From NCBI GenBank assembly GCA_022605405.1, contig JABYQQ010000018.1:1054001-1118000 (forward strand): a DNA stretch of 64,000 nucleotides, read 5' to 3'. Below, one piece after another: positions 11,776-23,090 of the stretch. How positions within the stretch are numbered: position 1 is the stretch's first letter; the number at the start of each line of letters is the position of its first letter. A program made the position numbers and the translations under genes. The notes beneath the pieces are model-generated. The model worked only from the letters and a program-made list of their open reading frames with translations, was not told where the DNA came from and did not search any database. This stretch comes from Earliella scabrosa (lineage: Eukaryota > Basidiomycota > Agaricomycetes > Polyporales > Polyporaceae).

Positions 11776-12797
11776 CTATCTCGAGAGACGGACTACGTGC
11801 TCGAGCGCAAGCAACCCACCCCTGTTGGCCTGAACCAACATAACGCTCTTGTGCAACCTGGCCACGGTCAAGACGTGCTCACTAATATGAATCAACATGC
11901 TACTCACTTCGCGTTCCGCTGAGGTGACCTCGTCGCTAGTTGCTAGGCGCGTTCCGTCCCTTGGTACCTCCCCTGCGTCCTTCCGTTGACACGCACGGTG
12001 GCGAGTCAGAAACTGCAGCGCGTCTCCTAAGCCGTGGATGTAGAAGGCGTCCTGGCGGCGCAGCAGGATGATCGGCGCCGTAGGATCCACGCGCAGAGGG
12101 GCGCTCAATGCCATGCCTTCCCACTGCCCCAGGTCTTCGTCCCAGTAAGCGATATTACGGGCACCTTCCAGCCCTGTCAGGCCGCGTTGAAATGCCTCTG
12201 TGCGTTCGATGACAAGAATGTCGTCACGAAGAAGAGGAAGACTGAAGATCTCGGGCGCTGAATGATCCTGCCAATTCTGGTCAATAGAGAACTACTTATG
12301 ATGCCCGCCATTAACGCTTACCTCAGTCCACAGGATGACTGTAGTCCTGCCATGTATCGGGCGTGCGAGAGTCTCCGCGAGGGTATGCGGAGACTTCAAC
12401 CAGCCAGTCGACTCTTCCGCATAACAAAGCTCTGCCGGAAAGCCTAGGCATCTCGTGTCGCGGACCCGCACGAAAAGCATGCAACATTCCTTCTCGACAG
12501 GAATCCCTTCGGTGATCCGGTCCAGCTTCAACCACTGAGCCAGGTCATAGCTCCAGTAATCAAACTTGTCCCCGCGCGAGTAGACCCACCACATGTGGGA
12601 GAGCGTGATCATGTGCTCGTTGCAATATCCTCCCACCTCCCACATGCGTTTCTCAGCCGATTCCCCAGTCTGTCCCGCGCAGAAGTCAGCGTCATAATGG
12701 GGACATAGATACTACCTACACGTACCGCATACCATAGCACCACAGTAACTTTATAAGGGCCCGCGCAGTCATCTGAGTGCTCGTCCTCGGTGGTCAT
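11776..12797 (-). CDS. hypothetical protein with two similar YW..DL.QW modules
   Basis: Exons 12797-12726, 12669-12322 and 12249-11776, with introns of 56 and 72 nt (GTACGT...GGACAG and GTAAGC...CCCGAG). Exon 2 contains YWSYDLAQWLKLDRI followed by a hydrophobic strand. Exon 3 contains IAYWDEDLGQWEGMA followed by a similar strand (PTAPIILLRRQDAFYI). The protein therefore looks like an internal duplication of a ~100-residue domain. The 3' end past residue ~200 is uncertain because further short introns are possible. Function unknown. It is tail-to-head with the minus-strand gene at 12861-13736. Confidence 0.55.
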
Positions 12798-12860
12798 GAC
12801 ATCAGACCGGGAATTCTGTTGTTGGCGCGAAGACAGTCTATACTCACCTCGCTGTGATCG

Positions 12861-13736
12861 TCAGTCTGCTCTCTTGCCGCGCCCTTGTATTCGTCTTGAG
12901 GCCCTCGCCCGCACTCCTGCTATGTCCACACTATTAGCGTCTATCCTCGTACCGTACGCGTGTCGCTGTTACTGCGCGCTCAAACCATGGCTCACCTGGC
13001 CGAAAGGTCCGTCTCCTGGTTGTTTCTCCCCACCGAGCCGTGTCTGTCGCGTGGCTTAGGCAAGCATCTCCTCCAGATGAAATGAGTACACACCTTCGTG
13101 CGAATGATAGACACGCCCGCCGGCCTTTTAGAATTGCGAGAGTTCTTGCCGCCGGTGGAGAGTCCGATGCGGGATGCCTTCGTGACTTGTACCTTTTGGC
13201 TCGTGCGTGCGCGTACAATCGTGAGCGCATGGTGCGGGCGGGTATGAGGTTTGGAAGGCGATATGTTATCCTTCTTGGTTCTCTCTCTCGCCGCCTCGAT
13301 CTCTTCTAACTGTGCCTCTGAAGGTCCCTTTTGAATTGGCCAGTGTCGATGCCCGCATGTACGACCCTGGAGTGAGGTCATGAGTCGGTTTCCCTAGACA
13401 CTGATCGAGGAAACTCACAATCAAGGCATATGCTCCGGCCACCCCCTGCATGTAGCATAGCTGACCCAAGAAACCGGTGGAGCGACCACATCTTGGACAA
13501 ACATCTGGTGCCTTGGGAAGACGGGATGAGGCCCCCTTTCGACACACGGTCTTCACGTCTTCGTGATATGTCCGTTCCTTTTCGTGCGATACATGCCAGA
13601 CCGCTCGGGCTTCAGGGTCTCCGGGTCTGTAGTAGTCGCGAGGAATAGGCATGCCGGCGGAGACTACCGGTACGAAAGAGGGGGAGGACGTGGCTTGTGG
13701 GAGTAAATTCGATGGGGGATGTAAGGCTTGAATCAT
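12861..13736 (-). CDS. hypothetical cysteine/histidine-rich protein, four exons, 239 aa
   Basis: Exons 13736-13419, 13366-13094, 13054-12996 and 12930-12861. Phases agree and the total is a multiple of three. The third splice (intron 13055-13093, 39 nt) is the weakest. Residues ~78-105 hold CPRCGRSTG followed by a cysteine, and after the first splice GRTCGHRHW, a C/H arrangement that could bind zinc. The second half is basic (KRPAGVSIIRTK and a final RRIQGRGKRAD), as in a nucleic-acid-binding protein. An AAGATGCTGCC element lies 165 bp upstream of the ATG. Confidence 0.55.
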
Positions 13737-14225
13737 TCGCCCGAGCTATATGACTCCCGCACCGCTTGCGGGCCCCCTGACACTGACGTCGTTCCGTGCG
13801 CGATACGGTAGCATTCTGTATTGTAAAGTTAGTACTGGCTTGGTCTCTAGCCCCAGTAACGGAAACCGACCAATGTCACGGCCAGCCGCTTAGTCATCGA
13901 AAGATGCTGCCAAACCCTTGAAGCGACGCGTACATAGGCCTTGAAGCAGCTAAGTTGTCGCAGCGACCGTACCGACCGGTACTATGTTTCGCGTGCACTA
14001 CAATGCGTCGTTGCAGGACGAACGTATGGTCCTCGGGACAAGGACCTACCGCTCGCCTATTCACGAACACGCCGCACAGCCCTGTCGTCCACAATGCGCC
14101 CAGAGGCAGTGCGTTGGGTCACCGGTACAACCGATGGGCGAGAAGCTGAATATTGACACTTGTTTCTACGTGACGCTGCTCGACATGCTCCATGGTGTAT
14201 CCGACCGCTACAGCCTACATCCTTC

Positions 14226-15593
14226 TTAGTCCATCCCTCGGCGTTTCTTAGTGAGCCTGCTAGCCTCAGCCGCCTGTTGAAAGGAAATCAAAGCTCAGCA
14301 GGTCGTATCGAATGCTCCACTAACTTACCTTGTTTGCGTCATCGTCGATGGACTCCTCGATCAGCTCGTTCAACCAGCCTTCAAACGTCTCGCGTTGCAG
14401 ATTCGCAATCCGCCTGCCAGACCCGCGAATCTTAGCTGCGCCCGGGAAGCGGACGAGGAGGCTTGTGTGATAGGCCGAGAAGGTGATGGCGCTGGTGATG
14501 TGCAAGCGGCTCCATCCCTCAGCGCGAGGCGTCCAAACCTCGACAATGTTGTCGTCGCCGTAATCTGGGCCTAGGACGTGGCGCGCGATGGGTATATAGG
14601 ACTGCAGAACGATGCTTGGAGTGTCGTTCAAGCTGACATAGAACAGGCAGGGGAGGGTCTCCCCCTGCAAACCAGGGTCAGTCGATCCTCCCCGGGTGAC
14701 AACGACGTAACACTCACCTGCGCCCAAGCAAACACGCGTGTCGTGCGCGTGCCGAAGAAGTCACGGAGGTCGTGGCGCCCGCTAGGGAAAAGCACGGGTA
14801 TACCCGCGGGTTTTCGCGGGTTTTGGCTTGTAGCCCTTCCCGAGAGCTTTCGAACGGTACCAAGATCGTGCAAAACGGACCAGAATTGAGGGAGATATCT
14901 TGAAAACAGTCCTGCAAGGTTTTGGAGCAAACCATCAAAAATTGTGACCTGGAGCGTGACAACAATGTCACCAGTGTCCCTCACGGGTGGTCACCCGCCA
15001 TACCCGTGGCCCCCGTGACATTGTTGTCACGCTCCAGGTCACAGTTCTTGATGGTTTGCTCTGAAACTTTGTAGGATTGTTTATTCAATATCTCCCTCAA
15101 TTCTGGTCCGTTTTGGATGATCCTGGTACCGTTTGGAAACGATGCGCAAGGGCTACAAGGCTTTGGCGCTCGCTAAGCGCCTAATACCCGTGCTATTCCC
15201 TAGCGCCCGCAGAGGGTCTCCTCTCCCCGACCTCTCGAGATATCCAGCAACGCCAATTCTTTGCCCAACCCGGCACACAATGGTGAGTGCTCAGTCGGAC
15301 GCAGAAGAATCGCAGGGGAAGTGTCGTCGGCAAGCACTTTGATCTGGTTCGCCAATTCCCGCTTCCAGTTCGCCATCTCGATCTGCCAGACGTCGACCAC
15401 GAAGTGCTCGTTGCCACCACACCGTCGACGGAACCACGGGTCGTCCCACAAAAAGTCCTCTGTACCAGGGAACATATTGAGATAATGCTGCCGGGGCGCG
15501 GCAAAATTCTGTATAACATGCATGTGAATTGTTTCCGTAGCTGCTACTGAGATCATCCCTCACCTTGTCCCACCAGACCACGTGCATGAGCAT
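14226..15593 (-). pseudogene. hypothetical gene interrupted in an exon by a hAT-type MITE
   Basis: Coding pieces on the minus strand: 15593-15564 (MLMHVVWWDK), a 55-nt intron, then 15508-15203, which ends GEETLCGR at the insertion. After the 420-bp insertion the same frame resumes at 14774 (HDLRDFFGTRTTRVFAWAQ), followed by introns at about 14661-14718 and 14288-14342 and a basic C-terminus (SRLTKKRRGMD). Taking out the insert plus one 8-bp target copy gives CGR-HDL in frame with no stop. An upstream stretch (~15700-15800) reads in frame into GGPKDFFTHHQYIA but contains a TGA and does not splice cleanly, so the 5' end is unclear. No family recognised. Confidence 0.6.
14783..15202. mobile_element. 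420-bp hAT-type MITE with long inverted repeats
   Basis: The ends are TAGGGAAAAGCACGGGTAT on the left and, read inward from the right, TAGGGAATAGCACGGGTAT: 18 of 19 bases match. The 8-bp direct repeat GCGCCCGC flanks it at 14775-14782 and 15203-15210. Both halves continue as a much longer imperfect inverted repeat, with the best-paired arms at about 14857-14982 and 15007-15130, so the whole element can fold on itself. It has no coding capacity. An 8-bp duplication and a TAGGG start are characteristic of the hAT superfamily. Confidence 0.9.
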
Positions 15594-15659
15594 GTTGACG
15601 GACTGCTAGCGATTGGGAGTGCTGGGGAGAAGGGGGATTGTGTCAATGCAATGACTTAC

Positions 15660-16041
15660 GCGCTATATACTGGTGGTGCGTGAAGAAATCCTTGGGGCCA
15701 CCCAAGGACTCATGGAGTACTCATCGGTTCTGCTGGGCCTGTCGGCAAAGTACACGAGCCCGCGTGCAGAGCTCATCTGAGTCATCGGAGTTGCGCACGG
15801 TCCGGCCCGCTTGCCCCGGGGTACCATCTCGGCGCGATCTGGTACAATGTTGCGCATAGACGTTATTGATATAGCACGGCGGTACAATCTCGGTAGGATC
15901 TCTGGCGCAGCACACCAATGACAGTCTGTCTCGCAGTCCCTTCAACGTACGACCTCATCTACGGGACTTCGTCTGAGGATTCGATCCGCTATAGACGCAT
16001 AATGTCGGTCAATGTAGCAATCAACAGCACTGGCTCACTGC
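15660..16041. other. intergenic stretch, possible decayed 5' exon
   Basis: Holds the stop-containing stretch that may belong to the MITE-disrupted gene. Otherwise nothing is recognised up to the stop codon of the next gene at 16042. Confidence 0.3.
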
Positions 16042-18268
16042 TCACCTAGACCCTCGGTGCCTTTTGCGAGGCCCATCTTCAGAGGCTACTGAGCCCCGTT
16101 TGCGCGGTCGCTGCCCTGTGCTGCCGTCGGCGCGATGTTGGGTCGACGAGCCCACCCTGGCACACGAGATGTCAGACGGTACAGTTGCAGTTGCCAATGA
16201 GCTACATACAGATCTTCGCGTGTCTCGCCTGCGGTTTCGTGACGTCGACGACCCCTGCCGGTTGTCGGTGACTGTGCGCGCGTGCTCCCCGCGCGTGCTT
16301 CCGTCCGGGGAGGCGCCGCACCTGGGTGAGCGATCCTCGGAGGTTGGGTTTGACCTGTCGCAGCTGCGAGGCTTGAAAACTGTCCCCCAGCGGTCCGCGA
16401 ACGATTGGGACGCATCCTGACTGGAGATGGATCGGCTGGGTTCTCTATCGGCCAATCGTCCGCTTCGTTCGCCGGCCCAGGTAAATCGGAGGGTGTAGCC
16501 CTGGAACTGCGTTGTGACAAGACGAATGCGAGCGTGCGGGAGTGGGTGGGGGTTACGTGATCGCCTTCCATAGTCGGTGGGGCCACTTCTGCGTCCGATA
16601 GATACCGGTCCGCTTGGTGCGAGACCCCCGTGCTAAGATGTGTCGGGAGGCGTGCGCGAGGGGTACGAACAGGGCTGTCCTGGAACATCGAACGACGGGG
16701 AGTACCCTCGCCACCAAGGGCACCCGGTGGAGTGCTTGGAGTATGGAACTGGGGCGCAGGGAGGCGTCGGGCGTGAGAGGGCGTGCTGAGCGTGACGTAA
16801 GGCAAGTCTGCACGATTCGAGGCCCGACTACTGGGAGTGCGCGTGCCCAGAAGGTGCAACCTTCTGTGCGGTGTGCTGACTTCGACCCTAGTCGGCGGAG
16901 GAGCATGGACGCCCTCGCCCCAGTCCGCGGCTGCGATCTCGCCGTGAAGCAAGGTAGCTTCGGGATGCGACTGCGATAACTCGAGGTGTCCAGATAATGG
17001 AACGGGTAGTTCAAGATCGTTCACGCCTCTGGCGGCAGTGCTCTGCTGGCCATTGACTACCGGCGCTGGATGTGGACGGGATTCCAAGGGGGTATTGAGG
17101 CCCGACGAAGTGGCAGGAGCGCTCGGTGAGCGTGCGGAGAGTGGCTCCGTGGCACGGGAGGAACCCGCGGCAGGTTCCCCAACGGAGGTTGGTTCGGCGA
17201 TAGGGCCAGTGGGCACAGCCCCGGACGAGTGAGTGAGCATGGCTGGAAGGGCATTGGCCAGCGATGAGACCGAGCTTAACTTCATCTGGGGGTAGTAATG
17301 CCTGGCTCGCAAGATATCCTCCCCTCCATCAGGCGGGTTGTGCCCATGCGCCTGCCCAGACAGTACCTCCCATTCTGTCGCCGCCGCTGAGTGTAGGCCG
17401 TATACGCTCGTGACATCCCCCACTGCGTCCTCACCGCCGAAGTGCGCTTGCGTGTCTGAGGGGCCTGGATGGTCGCTGTGGGCCTGCGTTACGAGTTGAG
17501 AAGAGTAGCTGGGAACGCCACCGTAGTCCAGGTCGTGGTTGTCTGTGATCCCGAAGCATGCCCCGTCTTGTTCCTCGGAGGTGCTTCCAACAGCTGTCAA
17601 TCCACTCGCGTATGTCGACCCGCTCGCGTATGTCGACCCGCTCGCGTATGAGGTTGAGGCGAAGGGGGAGATTTGGTGGCCTGATAGAGATGGTGTCGGG
17701 GCGAATGTGTTGGTCGCGTGTTCGTGTACCAGAGGCTCTTCGAAAGATGCCGAAATTTGCCCAGCGCACAGACCCGGCGCAAAGAAGTAGTCGTTCACCG
17801 AGTGCAAGGAGGTGTGGTCGTCTGGGGGAGACCAAGAGTACGTAGTAGACAGACCGAAGTCCAAGTCACCAAAACAACTAGACGCCGATGAGTGCGTGGC
17901 AAAGTCCGGCCAGTCACGTGTATCCGGCCCTTCAGGCTCAGAGTCAATGTTGCCAACCACATTAACGTTCAGGTCCCAGCCATCCAAACTACTACCCGAA
18001 TCCCGGGGCTGGGTATGATAATCATCCGCTGCATGTACAGAGTCAGTAATCGCCTCACGACTAACTAGTCATTACTCACCCGCCTCGGGAGGATTCTCTG
18101 CCGCCTCCCTATTTCCATGTTGCGATGGCGAAGGAACGACGCTTGCCGTCTCTGCGAAGGCCGCCCCAAACGCATACTCCACGTTAGATGGGCAGACAGC
18201 GGAGGCAGACGGCGCTGAACGTTCGTGTGCGGGTTCGGTAATGTCAGGCTGCCAAGATGATGCACCGA
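16042..18268 (-). CDS. 3' half of a host gene split by the giant KDZ element; disordered protein with basic tail
   Basis: Exons 18268-~18081 (reads from the 11-bp target copy), then a large exon ending at 16210, then 16156-16042. The introns are ~18022-18080 (GTGAGT...ATGCAG) and 16157-16209 (53 nt). The protein is mostly disordered and rich in S, P, T and G, with a triplicated YASGST block from an 18-bp tandem repeat near 17608-17650. The extreme C-terminus is a clear basic nuclear-localisation-like stretch (RPRKRGSV, DGPRKRHRGSR). There is no in-frame ATG near its 5' end. The reading frame runs straight into the transposon boundary, and the missing N-terminal half lies at 45.6-46.9 kb. Confidence 0.75.
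18258..18268. repeat. left 11-bp target-site duplication of the giant element
   Basis: TGATGCACCGA here recurs exactly at 45588-45598 in the same orientation. Both copies lie 7 bp outside a CAGT/ACTG pair that starts the recognisable inverted repeat. Confidence 0.8.
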
Positions 18269-18275
18269 GCCCATT

Positions 18276-18337
18276 CAGTCAACTTCCCCATGATCATTGC
18301 CCAGAAACCTTGACACTTGCCCACGATCATGGACCAG
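18276..18337 (+). repeat. left terminal inverted repeat of the giant element
   Basis: Begins CAGTCAACTTCCCCATGATC and runs through GACACTTGCCCACGATCATG. Compared with the reverse complement of 45518-45580 it is roughly three-quarters identical, with the inner half (TTGACACTTGCCCA, then GATCATGGACCAG) nearly perfect. Confidence 0.8.
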
Positions 18338-18349
18338 TGACCACCGGCT

Positions 18350-20822
18350 GACGATCAAAGTAAGCCACAGTAGTGGAGCACCTGATCGCTGTCCATGGGT
18401 GCCATAGTCGTGCAGCAGTTGCTGGGTGGTCGTGTGCCCAGTTTGAATGACTGATTAGGAGTGGTACATCAGCCGGTGACAGATGTGTCCACAAATGTAT
18501 GTCAGCTGATCGCTTCTTCCGCGACTGCCCACAGGACATTGCCATGGTTGTGCGTCAGCTGATGTGACTGCCCACAGGACGTTGTCATGGTCGTGCGTCA
18601 GCTGATCGCTCATCGCCCGACTGCCCACAGGACATTGCCATGGTCGTGCGTCAGCTGATCGGTCGTTGCGCAACTGCTCATGGGACATTGCCATGGTCGT
18701 GCGTCAGCTGATCGGTCGTTGCGCGACTGCTCATGGGACATTGCCATGGTCGTGCGTCAGCTGATCGGTCGTTGCGCGACTGCTCATGGGACATTGCCAT
18801 GCTCGTGCGTCAGCTGATCGCTCGTGGCACGACTGCTCACAGGACATTGCCATGGTCATGCGTCAGCTGATCGGTCGTTGCGCAACTGCTCACAGGATGT
18901 GGCCATGGTCGTGCGTCAGCTGATCGGTCGTCGTGCGAACTGGTCATGGGTTATTGCCATGGTCGTGCGTCAGCTGATCGCTCGTCGCCTGGCTGTCCAG
19001 AGGATGTTGCCATGGTCGTGCGTCAGCTGATCGCTCGTCGCCTGGCTGTCCAGAGGATGTTGCCATGGTCGTGCGTCAGCTGATCGCTCGTCGCCTGGCT
19101 GCCCACAGGACATTGCCATGGTCGTGCGTCAGCTGATCGGTTGTTGCGCAACTGCTCATGGGACATTGCCATGGTTGTGCGTCAGCTGATCGGTCGTTGC
19201 GCGACTGCTCATGGGACATTGCCATGGTCGTGCGTCAGCTGATCGGTTGTTGCGCAACTGCTCATGGGACATTGCCATGGTTGTGCGTCAGCTGATCGGT
19301 TGTTGCGCAACTGCTCATGGGACATTGCCATGGTCGTGCGTCAGCTGATCGCTCGTCGCCCGACTGCCCACAGGACATTGCCATGGTCGTGCGTCAGCTG
19401 ATCGCTCGTCGCCCGACTGCCCACAGGACATTGCCATGGTCGTGCGTCAGCTGATCGCTCGTCGCCTGGCTGTCCAGAGGATGTTGCCATGGTCGTGCGT
19501 CAGCTGATCGGTCGTTGCGCGACTGCTCATGGGACATTGCCATGGTCGTGCGTCAGCTGATCGGTCGTTGCGCAACTGCTCATGGGACATTGCCATGCTC
19601 GTGCGTCAGCTGATCGGTCGTTGCGCAACTGCTCATGGGACATTGCCATGCTCGTGCGTCAGCTGATCGGTCGTTGCGCAACTGCTCATGGGACATTGCC
19701 ATGGTCGTGCGTCAGCTGATCGCTCGTCGCCTGGCTGTCCAGAGGATGTTGCCATGGTCGTGCGTCAGCTGATCGCTCGTCGCCTGACTGCCCACAGGAC
19801 ATTGCCATGGTCGTGCGTCAGCTGATCGGTCGTTGCGCGACTGCCCACAGGACATTGCCATGGTCGTGCGTCAGCTGATCGCTCGTCGCCTGGCTGTCCA
19901 GAGGATGTTGCCATGGTCGTGCGTCAGCTGATCGGTCGTTGCGCGACTGCTCATGGGACATTGCCATGGTCGTGCGTCAGCTGATCGGTCGTTGCGCAAT
20001 GATCGCTCGTCGCCTGGCTGTCCAGAGGATGTTGCCATGGTCGTGCATCAGCTGATCGGTCGTTGCGCGACTGCTCATGGGACATTGCCATGGTCGTGCG
20101 TCAGCTGATCGGTCGTTGCGCAACTGCTCATGGGACATTGCCATGGTCGTGCGTCAGCTGATCGGTCGTTGCGCGACTGCTCATGGGACATTGCCATGGT
20201 CGTGCGTCAGCTGATCGGTCGTTGCTCAACTGCTCATGGGACATTGCCATGGTCGTGCGTCAGCTGATCGGTCGTTGCGCGACTGCTCATGGGACATTGC
20301 CATGCTCGTGCGTCAGCTGATCGCTCGTGGCACGACTGCTCACAGGACATTGCCATGGTCGTGCGTCAGCTGATCGCTCGTCGCCTGGCTGTCCAGAGGA
20401 TGTTGCCATGGGCGTGCGTCAGCTGATCGCTCGTTGCGCAACTGCTCATGGGACATTGCCATGGTCGTGCGTCAGCTGATCGGTTGTTGCGCAACTGCTC
20501 ATGGGACATTGCCATGGTCGTGCGTCAGCTGATCGGTTGTTGCGCAACTGCTCATGGGACATTGCCATGGTCGTGCGTCAGCTGATCGGTCGTTGCGCGA
20601 CTGCTCATGGGACATTGCCATGGTCGTGCGTCAGCTGATCGCTCGTCGCCTGGCTGCCCACAGGACATTGCCATGGTCGTGCGTCAGCTGATCGGTTGTT
20701 GCGCAACTGCTCATGGGACATTGCCATGGTTGTGCGTCAGCTGATCGGTCGTTGCGCAACTGCTCATGGGACATTGCCATGGTCGTGCGTCAGCTGATCG
20801 GTCGTTGCGCAACTGCTCATGG
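18350..20822. repeat. left subterminal satellite, ~53-bp units, about 42-44 copies
   Basis: The unit runs roughly ACATTGCCATGGTCGTGCGT, then CAGCTGATCGGTCGTTGCGC, then GACTGCTCATGGG. The palindromes CCATGG and TCAGCTGA are conserved in nearly every copy, while the second half exists in a few subtypes (TCATGGGACAT, CCACAGGACAT, TCCAGAGGATGTT) that alternate irregularly. The first ~150 bp are degenerate. Chance open frames run through it because stops are rare in the unit, and they are not genes. Confidence 0.95.
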
Positions 20823-21171
20823 GACCCAGATTCCAGGACACCTGACAGTCGTGTGGAATACCTACAACAGTCATGCCAACCACACAAATATCACTGGTCT
20901 GTCTCGTCGCGTGGAAGGTTGTATGTCACGTTGATGTCTTGAGACTGTCCCAAAACACGTGACATCATCTCCGCGAAATCATCGTCAAAGCTCCTTGACA
21001 CGCTCGCCAAGACACGACAGAGACATGTCAAAGGGATTCCACCCAAAGGGAAGTACTCACGTGACTTGACAGGTTTCGTGTCGCGCAATGGGAAATTTCA
21101 AAGCAATCTCTGTGGGGGGTTGACTGTCGTAGGTATTCCACGAGACTGTCGGGGGTCCTGGAATCTCGGTC
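20823..21171. mobile_element. ~350-bp non-autonomous element with ~50-bp inverted ends nested in the satellite
   Basis: The left end starts GACCCAGATTCCAGGACACC. The right end, reverse-complemented, starts GACCGAGATTCCAGGACCCC. Homology continues through GTGGAATACCTAC and ACAGTCA. Satellite sequence is present on both sides (GCTCATGG before, GACTGCTCACAGAA after), so the element inserted into the array. A target duplication cannot be read with confidence because the flanks are themselves repeats. No coding capacity. Confidence 0.75.
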
Positions 21172-21280
21172 TGCACGCCGTGACTGCTCACAGAACGTTG
21201 CCATGGTCGTGCGTCACCTGATCGCTCCTCGCACGACTGCTGATTGCTCGTCGCACGACTGGTGCCCTCCAGCCCATCTG
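21172..21280. repeat. remnant of the left satellite beyond the nested element
   Basis: Two diverged units (GTTGCCATGGTCGTGCGTCA, then CTGATCGCTCCTCGCACGAC) continue the 53-bp array before it ends. Confidence 0.7.
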
Positions 21281-23090
21281 CTGTTCATTGCTCTGCAACT
21301 TCATTGTACAACCACGCACCAGCACATGCCGTCCGACAATTCTGTATGTACAGACATTCTCCAATTCAATTCTAAGTTATCTTCAGCTTTCTCTTTCCAG
21401 TCATCTCACTCCTTTTGCTATGCAGCAGCCTTCGAGGGCATACCATTCTCATTGCTATTCAACGTCATTATACAGCCATGCAGCACTGAATCCTCCCCGA
21501 CATTCCTGCATCGACAGAAGCTGTCGGATTGAGTTCGCTCTGTTTCTCAGCTCATTGGACCTGGCATGACATTAATTTGGCTGCTCTATAACACCTACCC
21601 CTTTCATTCCTATTCAATGTCATTGTTCCGCCATGCCCCAGCAGACGCTGTCCGACTTTGCTAGATGGACAGACACTCTTCATTTAACTTTTCAATCATG
21701 TTGCGGTTTCTTTTACTGGTTACTTCGCTCATACACCACACTCCAGCACATACCCATTTGATTGTTACTTAATATCATGTAAAGCCAGACGCCAGTGGAT
21801 CCTGCCCGACATTGCTGTAAGCTCTCCAGATAAGCTGTTGGTTGTGTTCAGCTCTCTCAATGGTCACAATACCAGTGTACCATGTGGGTGCCTCACATGA
21901 TTATACAGCCATGCACCAGGAGTCACAGTAGCCACTCAATGGGTGTCTTCTATTTTCCCGCGTCCTCTACGCTTTTGGCCCTGTATGTCTATTTGGAGAT
22001 GGGCCAGCACATTTGCGTTTTACCATTTTTAATAGCATGGTTCCTCCTGGCCCAGCGGATCATGCCTGGTCTTAATGGCAGTTGCCCGATATAACTGTGT
22101 TGGATCTCAAGACTCCCTGCGGAGTTAGGCTTGAAAGTTGGACAATAGGCATTCTGTTTGGTCGCAATCCTGAGTGTATGATTGACAACTAGGACTTATG
22201 ATCGGGGACTGTGTACATTTGTGTGGTGCATTCAATTAGAGCATGGTGTTCCAAACCTGCCATGGGGTTAAGGCGAAAATTACGGCAATAATGGGGTGTA
22301 GCAGAGGTTAGACTAGATTACTAATGGTGACGGATTGGGAGAAGCATGTGAGTGGCCAAGCATGTGAATGGCAAAGGTTGAGGTTCGCCTGCCTTCCCTT
22401 ACCCTGACCATCGGACTTATGCCCGACATTCATCCACAGTATGCCATTCTTCCGGGTGATTTGAGACTCTTCAAACAGCATTTGATCCAATTGATAGCAT
22501 ATGCTTAAAGTATGTGGATGCCAAAGGTTGAGGTTCGCCTGCCTTTCTTTACCCTGACCATCGGACTTATGCCCGACATTCGTCCACAGTATGCCATTCT
22601 TCCGGGTAATTTGAGACACTTCGGACAGCATGTAATTCAACTGAGAGCATACACTTTATTCCTTTGTCATTTGGCAAACGGCTCTGCATTGGCCAGCATT
22701 CAGGCTTTTGCCCCACATTGATCATATACTACCCATCTGACTTGTCTGCGCCAACAAAAGGATATTTCAAAATACAGATTCCTCGTCAATACTATGGGCT
22801 TCTTGAAATGCACTCATATGAGTTCAAGCGATGTAGCATATTTCCTGTCCAATGCGGCACTGGCTGTGATTTCGCCAACATGGAGGCTTTGCCCGACATT
22901 TATGTTGTATATATGTACCTAGCGTAACATGGTTTTTCGTGCTACTGCAGAAGCTCGAACATCCAATACTCAATGGCAGGTTCATCACATCCATTGTGTT
23001 ATGTTTTCGGATGCCCGATTATTTACAGTCCAATGCGACGTTGTCCCATAGCGGTACAAAACAAATGCTATGCTGGTGTGTTATAACAAC
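21281..23090. repeat. degenerate ~150-165-bp tandem repeats centred on TGCCCGACATT
   Basis: Diverged units can be followed at ~21329, 21496, 21652, 21803 and 22083, each with a TATTCAATGTCATT-like start, ACAGCCATGCACCAG-like middle and a TGCCCGACATT-like end. The clearest pair is the 150-bp duplication at about 22367-22516 and 22517-22666 (both containing CAAAGGTTGAGGTTCGCCTG and TATGCCCGACATTC). A minus-strand frame repeats 50 residues there because 150 is divisible by three. I see no gene. The region is AT-richer than the host flanks. Confidence 0.7.

Noticed and set aside
18350..20822. CRISPR-like array of regularly spaced repeats
   Set aside because: The units are contiguous with no unique spacers, and the context is a eukaryotic transposon, so it is a satellite.
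22308..22640. Minus-strand protein with two 50-residue repeats
   Set aside because: It is explained by a 150-bp non-coding tandem duplication whose length happens to be divisible by three.
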